A DNA stretch of 48,120 nucleotides from Acanthamoeba sp. SK_2022b (Eukaryota; Discosea; Longamoebia; Acanthamoebidae). Made by a program: the position numbers and the translations under genes. Location of the stretch: contig JANDJZ010000374.1 in the NCBI GenBank assembly GCA_027943245.1, forward strand, positions 1-48,120, given 5' to 3'. Under the pieces are notes generated by a model, which searched no databases, was not told the origin of the DNA, and worked only from the letters and a program-made list of their open reading frames with translations. This document shows positions 1-11,158 of this stretch, piece after piece (position 1 is the first letter of the stretch; each line of letters begins with the position of its first letter).

Positions 1-240
1 CCTAACCCTAACCTAACCCTAACCCTAACCCTAACCCTAACCCTAACCCTAACCCTAACCCTAACCCTAACCCTAACCCTAACCCTAACCCTAACCCTAA
101 CCCTGACCCTAACCCTAACCCTAACCCTAACCCTAACCCTAACCCTAACCCTAACCCTAACCCTAACCCTAACCCTAACCCTAACCCTAACCCTAACCCT
201 AACCCTAACCCTAACCCTAACCCTAACCCTAACCCTAACC

Positions 241-281
<41 letters not shown>

Positions 282-345
282 CCCTAACCCTAACCCTAAC
301 CCTAACCCTAACCCTAACCCTAACCCTAACCCTAATTTGTTAACC
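1..345. repeat. telomere, CCCTAA repeat array
   Basis: An almost perfect array of CCCTAA (TTAGGG on the other strand) starts at base 1, in the orientation expected for the left end of a chromosome. A few variant units are visible: CCTAA near 10-15, CCCTGA at 101-106 and CCCTAAA near 258-263. After about 345 the array decays into scattered CCCTAA-like words up to about 376. The repeat is the common eukaryotic type and shows that the window begins at or very near a true chromosome end. Confidence 0.98.
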
Positions 346-1136
346 CTAAGCCCTAACCCATTTATAAGCCCTAACCTGAAAAGTCATGTTATACATATAG
401 TTAGACTCGCCTCGATGTGCTGAGCACGACGCACTTTATGGCGCATTGTATAAATGGTGTGTTGCAGAGTTAGCTCAATTTTTAGTTACAGTGCAATCAC
501 CAAGTATGGGTCCAAATTTTAAAAGTTGTGTTTTACATACCATTTGATAGCTCTCACTGAGCTGAATACAACGCACTTTACCACGCGCAAAACGGAGACA
601 CGGATGCAGAGTTATCGCATTTCCAAAATTGGCAAAGTGCCTTGCGAAAATTTCTAAGTCCGCTGGCCTCACCAGTCAAATCAGCTCTCTTGTACTATGA
701 GTGAGTAACCTCAAAACACTTGTATACCCCTTTAACCCCCCCAAAAACACGTTTCCCGCTGTCCGTTTAGCTCTAGCTATTTTTGTTAGCCCACAATTGA
801 ATTTACAACCCTTTTCGCCTCATACAAAATTTTGTGAGACCTCTCTGCATACAATGTCTCATCTTCTATGAACGACTTGTATATCAAACTGATGCCTGAA
901 TTATGCTCTATCACACAAAATTTAGTTCATTGTATACCGATACGTAATACCAGAGATCAATAAAATTCTTGACAATATTAAATCGAAAATAAATATTGTA
1001 AATTGTCTATCTCCGGTACTTGGATAGATCATGAATTTTCAATAGGTGCAACAGATAGAGCGTAAGTTATAGTATATTTACAATACTTAACATTTGGGGT
1101 AAAAAAAAGAGGTAAAGCAGGAGACCCACCGGTATA
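346..1136. other. subtelomeric non-coding stretch
   Basis: AT-rich sequence with degenerate telomere words in its first 30 bases. No convincing coding region was found: the open frames are short and lack codon structure. It separates the terminal telomere from a short internal telomere repeat. Confidence 0.6.
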
Positions 1137-1150
1137 CCCCTAACCCTAAC
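1137..1150. repeat. short interstitial telomere repeat
   Basis: A block of about 14 bp reads CCCCTAACCCTAAC, in the same orientation as the terminal array but 790 bp inside it. It directly abuts the open reading frame of the downstream subtelomeric gene. The frame runs back into the repeat without a stop, reading Asn-Pro units. Confidence 0.8.
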
Positions 1151-2931
1151 ACTGCTGACACCAGGAAGGCTCTGAAGGATATGACTTCTGTTCTGGGCAG
1201 CTACTTTGGCTTCTGGTCCATGTTCAGAGGTAGAGCCTCTTTTTTTTTTGTTTGTTTGTTTGTTTGTTTGTTTGTTTGTTTGCTCTGTTGGTGTCAACTA
1301 ACTTTTTTTTTGTTTTTGTGATTTCCCCTATGTAGGTCTTCCAGCTACTGTGAGTTTGCTCCAGGAACCTGAAAGGGTGAAAGAGTACATTCAGTGGCTG
1401 GAGGCCTACTATGGGCCAGGTTCAACTGTGTGGAACAAATGCTGGCTGCTCAAGGGTTTTGTCAAGTTCCTGAGGACAGAGCTGAAGGAGGCCACGAACC
1501 AGGAGCTCACAAACCTCATCATCTGCAAGAAGCTACTAGGCAGGGCAGCCAACAGGCACAAGCTTCAGGCAGCCAGGAACAGAGTCCTTCTGGCAGATGA
1601 AAAACACATACCTGCCAAAGGTTGATTTTTGTTTTTTTGTTTTTTTGTTTTTTTTGATTTGTTTTTTTTGTCTTGTTCGCATTCTGAAGGGTTTCTTGAC
1701 TTGGGGGGGAGGGAATATTTTGTTGTGCTCTCTTTTTATTTGCACACACACAAACACACATATGACTGACTTTATTCTCTCTCTCTCTATTCATTTTTTG
1801 TTGTTGGTTTTATCTTTGGGCTGGCAGGCAAGTTCTTTACCAAGGAAGAGGGCCTGGCCTTTTTTTCCTGGCTGGTCAAGCAATGGGGCAAGCACATGGG
1901 GCTGTTCCTCAAGATGCTGAGTGTGGATGAGAGCAAGGCTCTGCCAGTCAAGTCTAAAAAGGGTGAGGAGGCTGAAGGGGATGGCAATGCAAAGGATTCT
2001 GATGGGAATGATGCTCTACTTTGGTGGGGGACTCAGGAAACAGGTCTTTGTGAACCTCTATGCAGATCACCTGCAATGGGATGGAGAGAAGGTGAGACCA
2101 TAGAGCACCTCCACAACAGGTTCAGTGATTACCTGGGAGTCTCTGTCAAGGTCATGAAGACTGTCTATAACAGGTTTGTGTGGTTCTTAACCCCCCCCCC
2201 CACACACACACACACTAGATTGTTTGTCAAACTAACAGCAAAGTGTGCACTGGGTGGGGGGGGGGAAAAGACATGATCTCCACAAAAAACACAAGGGTAC
2301 TCTTCACCTGGCCAACTCTGCCAAGGTAGCAGGTGACCATGAAACCATGTCTGAGATGGAAAAGAAGATGCTTGGTGCCAGCACCTCTGGGGGAAAAGTC
2401 CAGAGAGTTGATGTGGAAAAGAGGAAGGCTAGAGAAACTGCTGATGATGCAGATTGGGAAAGCTTGCCACAAAAGAATGAGTGCCAGGCTGCTTGAGGAG
2501 GAAGAGGAAGAAGAGGAAGAAGCAGAAGAGGAAGAGGAAGAAGCAAATGCCACTTCTTCTACTGACATGAGCTGCCAAACAATCCAACACAGGTGTTTCT
2601 GAACGATTGGGGATGTGTGGTGGAGAAGGCAAGGGAGGTGCACTTCTTGGGGGCACTGCAGCACGCTCTGCTTTGTGTGCTTGAACGGTGGAAGGAGCAA
2701 CGCCTCTACAAGCCTCAGTTTAGTGACAATCTGGAGATGCTTGTATGGAGCGTCTTCCACAGTTTTTTGATGACCACCTTTGAGACAATTCACCTGCAAG
2801 AAGACAAGAGCCAGATCATCAACTTTTGGAGGCACCATCTGGCACCCTCCACCTGGTCTGACATGCTCGCCGCTGCCCAATGTGAGGACTACAATGACCT
2901 CAAGATCCACATCCACAACCTCCTTGCTTGA
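1151..2931 (+). pseudogene. unrecognised multi-exon subtelomeric gene, probably decayed
   Basis: Coding-like exons can be followed at 1151-1229, 1336-1620 and from 1828, joined by GT-AG introns with matching phase at the first two junctions. Further coding segments run to a stop at 2929-2931. The middle part changes frame around 1990-2100, where a second frame (reading LYFGGGLRKQVFVNLYADH) becomes the protein-like one. A Glu-rich run lies near 2495-2545. The C-terminal part (about 2595-2931) is Trp-rich and helical-looking. There is no convincing start: the first exon runs back into the internal telomere repeat, so the 5' end looks truncated. Codon use is less GC-biased than in the genes beyond 4200. 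I do not recognise the family. It may be a decayed host gene, a mobile-element gene or a foreign fragment. Confidence 0.45.
1247..1282. repeat. (TTTG)n microsatellite
   Basis: Nine TTTG units preceded by a T run, inside the first intron of the subtelomeric gene. The same tetramer occurs in the opposite orientation at 3402-3516. Confidence 0.95.
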
Positions 2932-4208
2932 GGCCACATGACAAGCAACAATCCCCTGTTTCTCTCTCTCTCTCTCCTTGCACAGCCTTTTATCTTGAAA
3001 ACATGTACATGTTTCAGTGTACTTGATCTTGGCGCCAAGCATGGCGAGGAGGTCAACCTTTTCCATGGGCATGTTGTTGGGCTGGTAGAGCTCACCCTCC
3101 TACCTGCCCACGCTCCCCAGCCAAGCCAGCACAATGCCCAAGCTAGTGCTGATGGTGGTTGTTATGTATCTCTCAGTAACATTGGTGGCTTCTGGTCATG
3201 CCACTCAGTGGCCATGTGTGCGTCTGGCCCCAGAGATTGTGGGAGATAAGGGAAAGGGAAGGGCTGCTCAACATGCCAAGGGGGGAAGACCAAGGAAGCA
3301 GGGAGAGAGAAGGAGAGGAGGAGAGGAGGAGGGGGTTATTTCCCCAGCCACTGGATCTCCAGTGGCCAGCCTTTTTCCACGGGCCTTTTCCAGGGGTGGT
3401 CCAACAAACAAACAAACAAACAAACAAACAAACAAACAAACAAACAAACAAACAAACAAACAAACAAACAAACAAACAAACAAACAAACAAACAAACAAA
3501 CAATCAAACAAACAAACTGAAATCACAAAAGGTGCTCTGGTAAGGTACAATCATGAGCATGGGGTGAGAGCCAATAGGTGTAGTCATGGCAGGGTATGAA
3601 GATGCCTTGATAAGCTTCTCCTCATCTGTGCATTACTCAGACTGAGGGAGATGGCAGCACTTGCACCTTGGGGGAGTGTTGCCAGTTGAGCTGGGCAATT
3701 GGCAGGCAGTTCTGGAGCTGATCCTCTGCATTGTTGAAGGTCAGCTGGAACCATGACCTGGGGTTACTTGGCAGAGGTGTACATTGAAGCTGCCTTCTCC
3801 CTTTTTCATTCATCTTCCCTACCACCTTCACCATGAGCTCACCACATGTGCTGGTACCTCTGCCAAGTAACTGATTGACTAGCACTGATCCACAGGTTTG
3901 TTGGTGTGGTGCTTGCATCCTTTATTTTTATTTTGATTGCTTACCACAGGAAACACTGGAAAGCACTCCACCTTGCTCTTGGTCTCCATGCATTGGTGCT
4001 GGGTAGAGGAACAGCCACTTTGAACAAAACTCAACGCGCAACTGCCAACTGACTCTTCACCCCAAACCAACACATCGACGATAAAGAATAAGAAATCCTT
4101 GACATGTTGTGCTACTTTCAAGTCAGGCTGCCAGTAATAACGGCGAAGAGGGGACAGAACCAGGGAGGCCACCCGGCCGAAGCAAGCCTCGAGATCGTCA
4201 CGTGAGCA
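2932..4208. other. subtelomeric stretch without a recognised gene
   Basis: Apart from the CAAA repeat I see only short coding-like scraps, mostly on the minus strand. One lies around 2990-3095, with a frame reading YQPNNMPMEKVDLLAMLGAK. Another lies around 3640-4170. None has a start, a stop and splice sites that fit together. They may be remnants of the same kind of decayed subtelomeric genes as the one at 1151-2931. The end of the erythromycin-esterase-like gene closes the stretch at 4209. Confidence 0.4.
3402..3516. repeat. (CAAA)n microsatellite
   Basis: About 28 units of CAAA with one CAAT interruption near the right end. It is the reverse complement of the TTTG repeat at 1247-1282, so the subtelomeric gene is bracketed by an inverted pair of tetranucleotide repeats. 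Confidence 0.97.
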
Positions 4209-4899
4209 CTACTCGTCGAGGGCGCGTAGGGCGCTAGTGCGGTCAATGTGGATTACGACGTCGAATTGCTTGGGCAGTACAGCATCAAAATAGTGAGCGT
4301 GGATCTCCTTCCTCGGGTCCTTAACATACTAATTTTTTTGTTGTTGTTGTTGTTGTTGTTGTTGGGGGTAGAGGGGTTAGCAGAACCTGCGGCACCAGGA
4401 TTGATAAGCAACGCGTAACGGAACAAAAGCGCGCGTACCTGCACGCCAATGGCCCTTTCGAGCCGGCTCTCGGAAAGCAGCTTTACGAGGGTTCTGTCAA
4501 CTGTGGTGCGGGAGAGACGTCCACGCAGCATCCAAAGAGAGCAAGGATGTGAGTCATCATATAGAGATTCGACCCAGCAGGGCTTGTCATACCAGGGATT
4601 TCGTTGACGTTGCTCCTGAGAACGACGGCAAAGTCCATTTCATTCTCTTCCCCCTCCAACTCCATCTCACCTTCTTCCTCGCCTTCGGCCTTGCTCTTGT
4701 CCTTCTGCGGCTTCTTCTTGGTCTCTGCTGTGGGGGGGGGGTGTCCACCAATCTAAGCCTCGAAGATAAAAACTTAGGCTCGCCCTTACCTTGCTGAGTC
4801 GCCCTCAGAGCAGCGGTGTGGAACAGGTATTCGTAGGACTCAGGGCGCGCTTCGTTGATTTCCATTACTTCTCCGGGTCTACTCGTGAGGAACGGGTCA

Positions 4900-4955
<56 letters not shown>

Positions 4956-6983
4956 CATGTAGACAACCGCCCTACCTGCCCCACTTGGTGGCTGCTCTGA
5001 CGGTGCCCTGGTAGGTGGAGAAGCCGATATTAAAGCTCTTGTTCAGGCCGAACGTTTGCCTCACCTGCGCAAGGAGAGAAAGATGATCAGCTTTGGACCG
5101 AAAACCGACGCGGCGGCCGCGGATAGTACCAGTTGCCCAATGTTGAACTCGCCCATCTCAGACACAGAGGTGGCCCTGGCGTCACCCAGATGCGAGTTAT
5201 GAGCCCACACAACTGCGGAAGAGAAGAAAGGTTTGAGAGATAGTATCACAGCGAGCGATCAGGTTGATGCAAACGGAGCGACAGGCGTACCGGCCTTGGG
5301 CTTAGGCCAGCCTCGCTTTTCGTTGTAGTGCTGGAGAATCTCCTTGAGCGTGTTGTGCATATGTCTGTCTCGCAGGTTCCACGTGACGGCGCCGCCGGCG
5401 TAGGCCTTCCGGTAGTATTCCTCAGCGTCCTTGACCACTACAGCGTTCTCCTGCGCGTAGAAGAGCTGCTCGCCGGCAACCATCCCTTTACTGTTGAGGT
5501 ATTCTGGACCTGAAGAGTTTAACATAAGAGGGGGGGAGAGAGAGAGAGAGAGAGGATAGGTGGGGAAAAGGGGGACTGTGTTCATAACGGGAGCCCACTC
5601 CGCGTTTTTTATCTTCTTCTTCTTCTTCTTCGCTTCTTTCTTTCTTTCTATCCCACGAGCCGCAAGAGAGGCGTACCTTTGCGGCAGATGTCGACGAGCA
5701 TCTGTACCACGGCGTTCTCGCACGATGGAGTGATGCCCAGCATGACCGCCGCGGCGTAGTCGTGCGGTTCGTCTTTGAACTGGTCTAGCGTGCCGTACCT
5801 GCTCACAGCATGGGTAAGCATGTGACGAGAACAGTATATGCAAGAGGACATGCACGTGCAAGGTGACACCAAACCTGCGCCTGGCCAGCTTGGCAGCGGG
5901 AGGGTCGATCTCGTCGAGGTAGTGGATGACCTCGTGCGCGGATGTGTACATCGAGTAGAGATCAAGGCCATACACGCCCACGCTAAATCAGACAAGAACA
6001 AGAAGGGCAAACAAAAAGTCAGCTTTCAACTAAGGCCTCAGGCCCGATCACACAAGCAAGCAAGCCGAGTCGAACCGCTTCTGTGGGTCCTGAATCCGGC
6101 TGTTGTAGTCTCTCAGCCATTCTGTAAAGTTCACCATGATGTGGTTCCTGGCCAGTGTGTGTATACATAAATATACATATATATATAAATGAAAGAAAAA
6201 TAAGGCACGCACCTCCACATCCTGCACAGACAAAAGGAAACGGGAGAGTTCGCGTGAATGACAAGGCCATTTGCCAGCGGGCCAAGATGACATGCAGGTA
6301 ATTGAGGGAAAGAAAGGTCGAACCAGGTCGGGAAGCGCTGAAAGTCATTTAAGGCCTCGGCAGCAGTCGCGTCCTCGCGCTCCGCCGGAGCAAGTTGGGC
6401 ATATCTGTGTACTTCGAATATCAGAGAACGAGCCTGACGCGTATCCAGCACGCGGCCATGGACAATCCACGGCAGAGAACGGACCTGTTGACGCGGTACA
6501 CATCGGGCCAGTCACCTTCGACTGCGACAAAGGAGAAGCCCTTCTCTTCGATCAGCTTCTTTGTGATCTCGGCTCTGGTGGTGGTGGTGGTGGTGGTGGT
6601 GGTGGTGGTGGTGGTGGGCGGGAGCTCATGGGTCAGCGCACACGCTCGTCGCGTACGCGCAACACAGCGCTGTCAATACATATATATTATATTATCACCT
6701 GAGATGGTAAAACTCCTCAGTGCCGTGTGTGGCCTCGCCGATCATCACCACCTCAGCATCTCCCACGGCGTTTAAGATGGAGGCAAAGTTTTCTGATAGA
6801 TAAGGTCAGGTCTGGTCAGAGCGCGCGCGAAACATAAGTGCAAAAGCCGTGCGTGGGTGGATCCGTGGCAGAGATCAGATCGACGGTACCTCTAATAAGC
6901 TGCGATAGCGGTAGGCCAGCACTTATGACATCCTCAAAGGGGAACTCCCTCGTTTTGGAGGTGAATCCGGTGGTGCGCGACAT
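4209..6983 (-). CDS. erythromycin-esterase-like hydrolase (multi-exon)
   Basis: Member of the erythromycin esterase family (EreA/EreB type), which in bacteria opens the macrolide lactone ring; many homologues have no proven substrate. Family blocks appear in order on the minus strand: [14 protein letters not shown] start at 6983, [17 protein letters not shown] near 6720, a segment with [14 protein letters not shown] near 6520, [15 protein letters not shown] near 5970, a block with [12 protein letters not shown] near 5360, [15 protein letters not shown] near 5200, and a C-terminal [17 protein letters not shown] ending in TAG at 4209. The His of GEATHG, the Glu of EGDW and the His residues of HNSH match the catalytic positions known in Ere enzymes. 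The gene is cut by many short introns, some with microsatellites, and carries a Lys/Glu-rich insertion near 4640-4720 absent from bacterial enzymes. Internal exon borders are not all resolved. No signal peptide was seen. The real substrate cannot be told from sequence. Confidence 0.85.
4901..4952. repeat. (AC)n microsatellite in an intron
   Basis: Twenty-six AC units within an intron of the erythromycin-esterase-like gene. A (TTG)n run at about 4332-4363 and a (GGT)n run at about 6578-6616 lie in other introns of the same gene. Confidence 0.95.
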
Positions 6984-7442
6984 GAACGTTCTTAGACTTC
7001 GCCAAATTTTCGGAACGAACGAAGATTACGCAGATCTTTTAATCAGCTGCTCAATTGGGAGAGAAGTTGTTGTTGGGTTGCGTGCAACGTTTGAGGTTAA
7101 AACGACAGAAGCTGAGCAGTAGCGGGTGGCCATGGCTTGCCATGAAGAGCGGTGTGGGGCAATGTCGGTGGTTTCTTGCCCTGCTGGGGTCCGAATTTCG
7201 GGCAAGCAAGCAGGAAATTACGTACGTGGTGAGCCATTCCGGTCATTTCTCAAATCTTTTCCAAGCCCTATTTTTTTCTGATCTGGAAGGCTGGACCTCT
7301 GGCGTGCTTGATAGAAACAACAACTAAGTTGTTGCGAATCTATCAACGCCAAGGGCGGGTGGTGGTGGGCGTATGAATGGAGGATAGGAGAAGCATCATC
7401 CTTTCAATGATGCTCTTGCGGAAGAGATGGGGATGGCCGCCA
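6984..7442. other. intergenic region upstream of the esterase gene
   Basis: A 459-bp gap between two minus-strand genes. It should hold the promoter of the esterase-like gene and the 3' flank of the MPP6-like gene. I saw no TATA-like or other recognisable element. Confidence 0.4.
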
Positions 7443-8433
7443 TCAATGCTTCTTCTTTTCCTTCGTATTCTTCTTCTTCTCCTTCTTGGTCGCCTTTTCG
7501 TTCGAGGACTCCTCCGTCTTTAACCGCTTCGATTGGGGCTGCGCAGCATCGTCTTCGGCCTCGCCTTTGTCCTTGCTCTCCTTGTCGGTCCGCTTTCGGT
7601 CCCGGCCGTAGATGTTGTTCTTCCTGCAACATGTTGCACGCAAGAAGCCATGTTGAGCTTAACCCTTGTAGTAACACAGGTCTGTATATATATATATATA
7701 TACATATCGACAACTCTCTACAATACGTACCGTCGCCCCATCTCCTCTTCCTTGGCCTTCTCTCCCTTTCGGTAGACAGCCGACCACTCGAGCGTATCCT
7801 TTTCCTCGATCTTGACCTCCTTCGGCCCTTGGTGCAATTCCTGTCAAGCACGATCGTGATGGAGATGAGACTCAACCAGTGAGCCACTTGGCGGGCGGGA
7901 GCAATCGAAGAGAGAAGAGCGGCTCAAACAACAAAGAAATGGGTGGGGGGGGGTCTTCTGCTGAGCTTTGCACCTCAATGTTCGGGTTGAACCGGCCAAA
8001 GGACATGCGGCCGCTTCGCACACCGGTGACCACTTGCTCATCAGCCACAACGGCCCTGCAAGAAAACAACACGGCCGAGAACACGGAAATGTGTTGGCTC
8101 AACAGCAGCAGCAGCGTCGCTCGATGTCGAGAAAGAAAGAGTACGTGGGCGGGATGGCGCCAGCTCCTGGCCGGTGCAAAACCCAGTGCGCCTCTTCCCG
8201 GCGTGCAGCCTCTTCCTTCTCTTGCTGAGCGACCAAAAGAGCTTGTTGTCCTCTTTGCATAAACTGCCAATGGGTTAGGAGGTAAGTTGCGCGCCAGAGT
8301 TTCCTCATTCTCGTTAATACGCCCGGCCATGTCACATGGCCGCGATCAAGATGACAACCATCTTTAGCTGTACCTTCATGCCCATGAGGTTATTGGATAG
8401 CTTTTTGTTGTTGTTGGGGGAGGGGGTCGCCAT
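7443..8433 (-). CDS. MPP6-like exosome cofactor (M-phase phosphoprotein 6 family)
   Basis: MPP6 proteins are small RNA-binding cofactors of the nuclear RNA exosome, acting in 5.8S rRNA maturation and RNA surveillance. Five exons were read on the minus strand: 8433-8374, 8263-8145, 8055-7974, 7840-7731 and 7623-7443. Their lengths keep one frame (552 nt, 183 residues, close to the usual family size). The first exon ends with KKLSNNLMGMK and the second opens with FMQRG, rebuilding the family's N-terminal block that precedes the invariant FMQRG. Exon 2 then gives EEAHWVL, and exon 3 carries SGRMSFGRFNPNIE, which matches the hallmark GRMSF.xFNPxxE block. The tail is Lys/Glu-rich with nuclear-localisation-like runs. 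The ATG at 8433 (MATPSP) was chosen because it is in frame with the conserved block. The gene is head to head with the dsRNA-binding kinase gene, 541 bp apart. Confidence 0.85.
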
Positions 8434-8974
8434 TTCCGAGATTATCAAATATCTCTCTCGAGATCCGGGCCCGGGAACCAGGAGGATGTGCGAAGTTGTT
8501 GTTTTCTTCAAGTGAAGGAAAAGAAACAGCAAAGAAAAGATGAGCCGAATCGGCGCGGAGATTGACGTCCCACAAGGCAAGGCAAAGGCCGTTCGGTATA
8601 ACAGGCAAAGGTGTGGGCAACGCAAGGCATACGTACCTTGCTGGAAGGGTCTGCGATCAAGCAGGCGGGCCTTTTAGACACTACCCCCTTCCATTGCACG
8701 TCGGTTGTGCGTGGTAGTGGCTACTGCTGCCCTAAGGGGTGAGCAGACAGCATAATTTGTGGTCGAGTGGATGGTGCGCTCGTCGCCTGCCCACACCCCC
8801 CCTTAAATCAAACATAACCCTTCTCCTGTTTCTCTTGCTAACCCGGTGCTGACTGCCACGTGATGAAGTTAGCTGAAATCTTGAGCGTTTTACCAGGTGC
8901 ATTATTAATATCACAATCTATTTTGGGTTTTGTGCGGACAAGTGTCCAAGACACAAACCGCGCCAAACAACAAA
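8434..8974. promoter_or_regulatory. shared upstream region of a divergent gene pair
   Basis: The 541 bp between the MPP6-like start (8433, minus) and the kinase start (8975, plus) must contain both promoters. A short minus-strand open stretch at 8641-8699 ends in a GTACG donor-like site and could be a 5' untranslated exon or chance. No named promoter element could be recognised. Confidence 0.45.
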
Positions 8975-11121
8975 ATGGAAGGCGGCTGCCTGTTCGTTTC
9001 CACCGAACCACCACCACACCACCACCACAACATGGAGCGCAGCTTCAGGGGAGTGACCTTGCCCATTGCTGGCGTGTTGATAAACGTCGCACAAGATGCC
9101 ACGGCCGTTTCCGTGCTGGAGGAGATGGCTCGCAAATGCCCTAGACGGGTTTCGTTGGACTACCGCACCACCCAAGACAGTTTTGGCTTCAGCAGCGTTG
9201 TAGACGTAAGCGCTATGGTGAACCTTCCGCCTGACGAGGTGTTAGGCACGTCGACCGGCAAGCCGACCAAGAAGGACGCTGAAAAGGTGCGCGCCCAGCA
9301 AATCAACAACCGACCCATCTTAATTAGACTTACTAAACAAACAGGTTATACTTCCTGTTGGGACGGGGACATGCGCAGGCAGCAGCCGAGTCCGCAATAG
9401 CTCGACTTATAGATAAGCAAGACCGCCTGCAGTTCGCTTCTACGCAAACGTCGGGCAAGCCAGGTACTTGAAGCTCTCCTGGCCTGCCCCCCCCCCCGGT
9501 ACAACAACATTTCATGGCAGCACTCACCGGCTAACTGGCGGGGTCACCAGCCGCCCAACGACTCAAAGAATGGTGCGACCAGCGTGGGTATCCGCTCTCT
9601 TCTCTGGAGCCTGAATACCACTCCGCTGGCCTGGGCTTTGTCGCAACGGTAGTCAGATCTCCCCATTGCCGACTGGTTACGGTGCAGGGACCAATGTTGC
9701 CTGACTCCTCACGCGCCAACACGCACATCAGCTCGTTGCAGATGGAGTTGAGTTCCAGAGCGCCGAGTGCAAGAACAAGAAGAGCGCCAAGCACAACGTG
9801 TGCGAGAAGGTCTTAGAATACCTCACCTCGAGACCTCACATCCCAGCGTCCCCCGTCCGCCCACAGCGCAGCCCTGGGCCCAGTCCCTTCAAGAACAAGC
9901 AGATGGAAGGAAGCGTAGAGCACATCGGCAACAACAGCGGCGGCGGCGGCGACGACGACGGCGACGGCGAAGGCGAAGATGAGCCAAAGCAACCAAAGAA
10001 CGAAGGCGAGCTGGAGAACGCCGCCGCAAAAGCAAAAGGGGAGCCAAGGCTACAGAAGGAGGGAGAGGACGAAGGCGAGATGGAGAAGGCGGCAGTGAAA
10101 GAGGAAGCTGTGAGCGGGCTGTCGACTCCCTTGGCAAAAGGAGCCGTCAGACCAATGAGCACGAACGAACTACCCAAACAAGTTGTTGTTCGGGCACAGG
10201 ACAGGAGGCTGGATTCTTTACTGAGCGAGTGGCATCTCGAGGGCATCCATGACATACTCATCAAAGAGAAGCTGGGCTACGATCAGCTCAGCAACCTCTC
10301 GCCCGAAGAATGCGAGGAGCTGTGCAAGGTTATCCCGACCTTGGGCGATAAGAAAAGGCTCCGTGATCTCGTCAAGTCTCGAACGCCTAACAAGTGCGAG
10401 GTCACGAAATCCAAGCGCAAGCTGGGCAAGGGCAGGTCATCCGAAGTCTTCGAGGGCAGAATGGGAGACCAGAGAGTGGCCCTCAAACTCCCGAAAGAAC
10501 AGGTCAGCGAGATGGAGCTACGGGTGCTTATGGATTCCAGGTACTGTCCACACCAGTTCAAGTGTCTTGTCTGCCTTTGTTTCACCATTCTCAAGCCCAC
10601 TTGCGCTTGGTGTTTGTGACCCAGGCACCGTAACGTCGTCCACTATCACGGTACGTGCGACATAATGCGTCTCGCCCACGTGGTGACAAAACGTTGCAGG
10701 CATCATGGGGCTGACGCTGCGACGGCAGGCCTGGGGGAAGTGAACGGAAAGACCTATCTCGTCTTCGAGGTACTGCACTCGAATCTCATCGACCTGTTGA
10801 AGGCCAGGAAGCAGCTCAGTCCAGACGAAAAGATTCGCATTCTGAAGAAGGTGGCCAAGGCGATGAGGTGAGAACTACTCCTTTGCTGCTGAGCGCGCCT
10901 ATCTCGTGACGTCACCCCAACTTAGGCGCGCGCGCGCGAGCAGGTATCTGCACGAGAAGGGTTACCTCCACTGCGATCTGGCCGGGCGCAACGTACTGGT
11001 CTCCCACGATTTGCGGGACGTCAAGATCGCAGGTGCGTTCTGCGTTCGTCTCCTGTGCGACTACCGAAGAAGATATCACTGCTCACCGCCGAGGCCTTGG
11101 CTCGCTTCTCGCTGCTGCTGC

Positions 11122-11158
<37 letters not shown>

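Noticed and set aside
1..345. CRISPR-like repeat array at the left end
   Set aside because: Units are contiguous 6-mers with no spacers, so this is a telomere.
6570..6620. Polyglycine or polyvaline frame across the GGT run
   Set aside because: It is a microsatellite inside an intron of the esterase gene. Flanking exons on the minus strand join without it.
8641..8699. Minus-strand ATG with an open stretch upstream of the MPP6-like gene
   Set aside because: It ends at a donor-like site, but the family's N-terminal block starts at 8433. At most it is a 5' untranslated exon.
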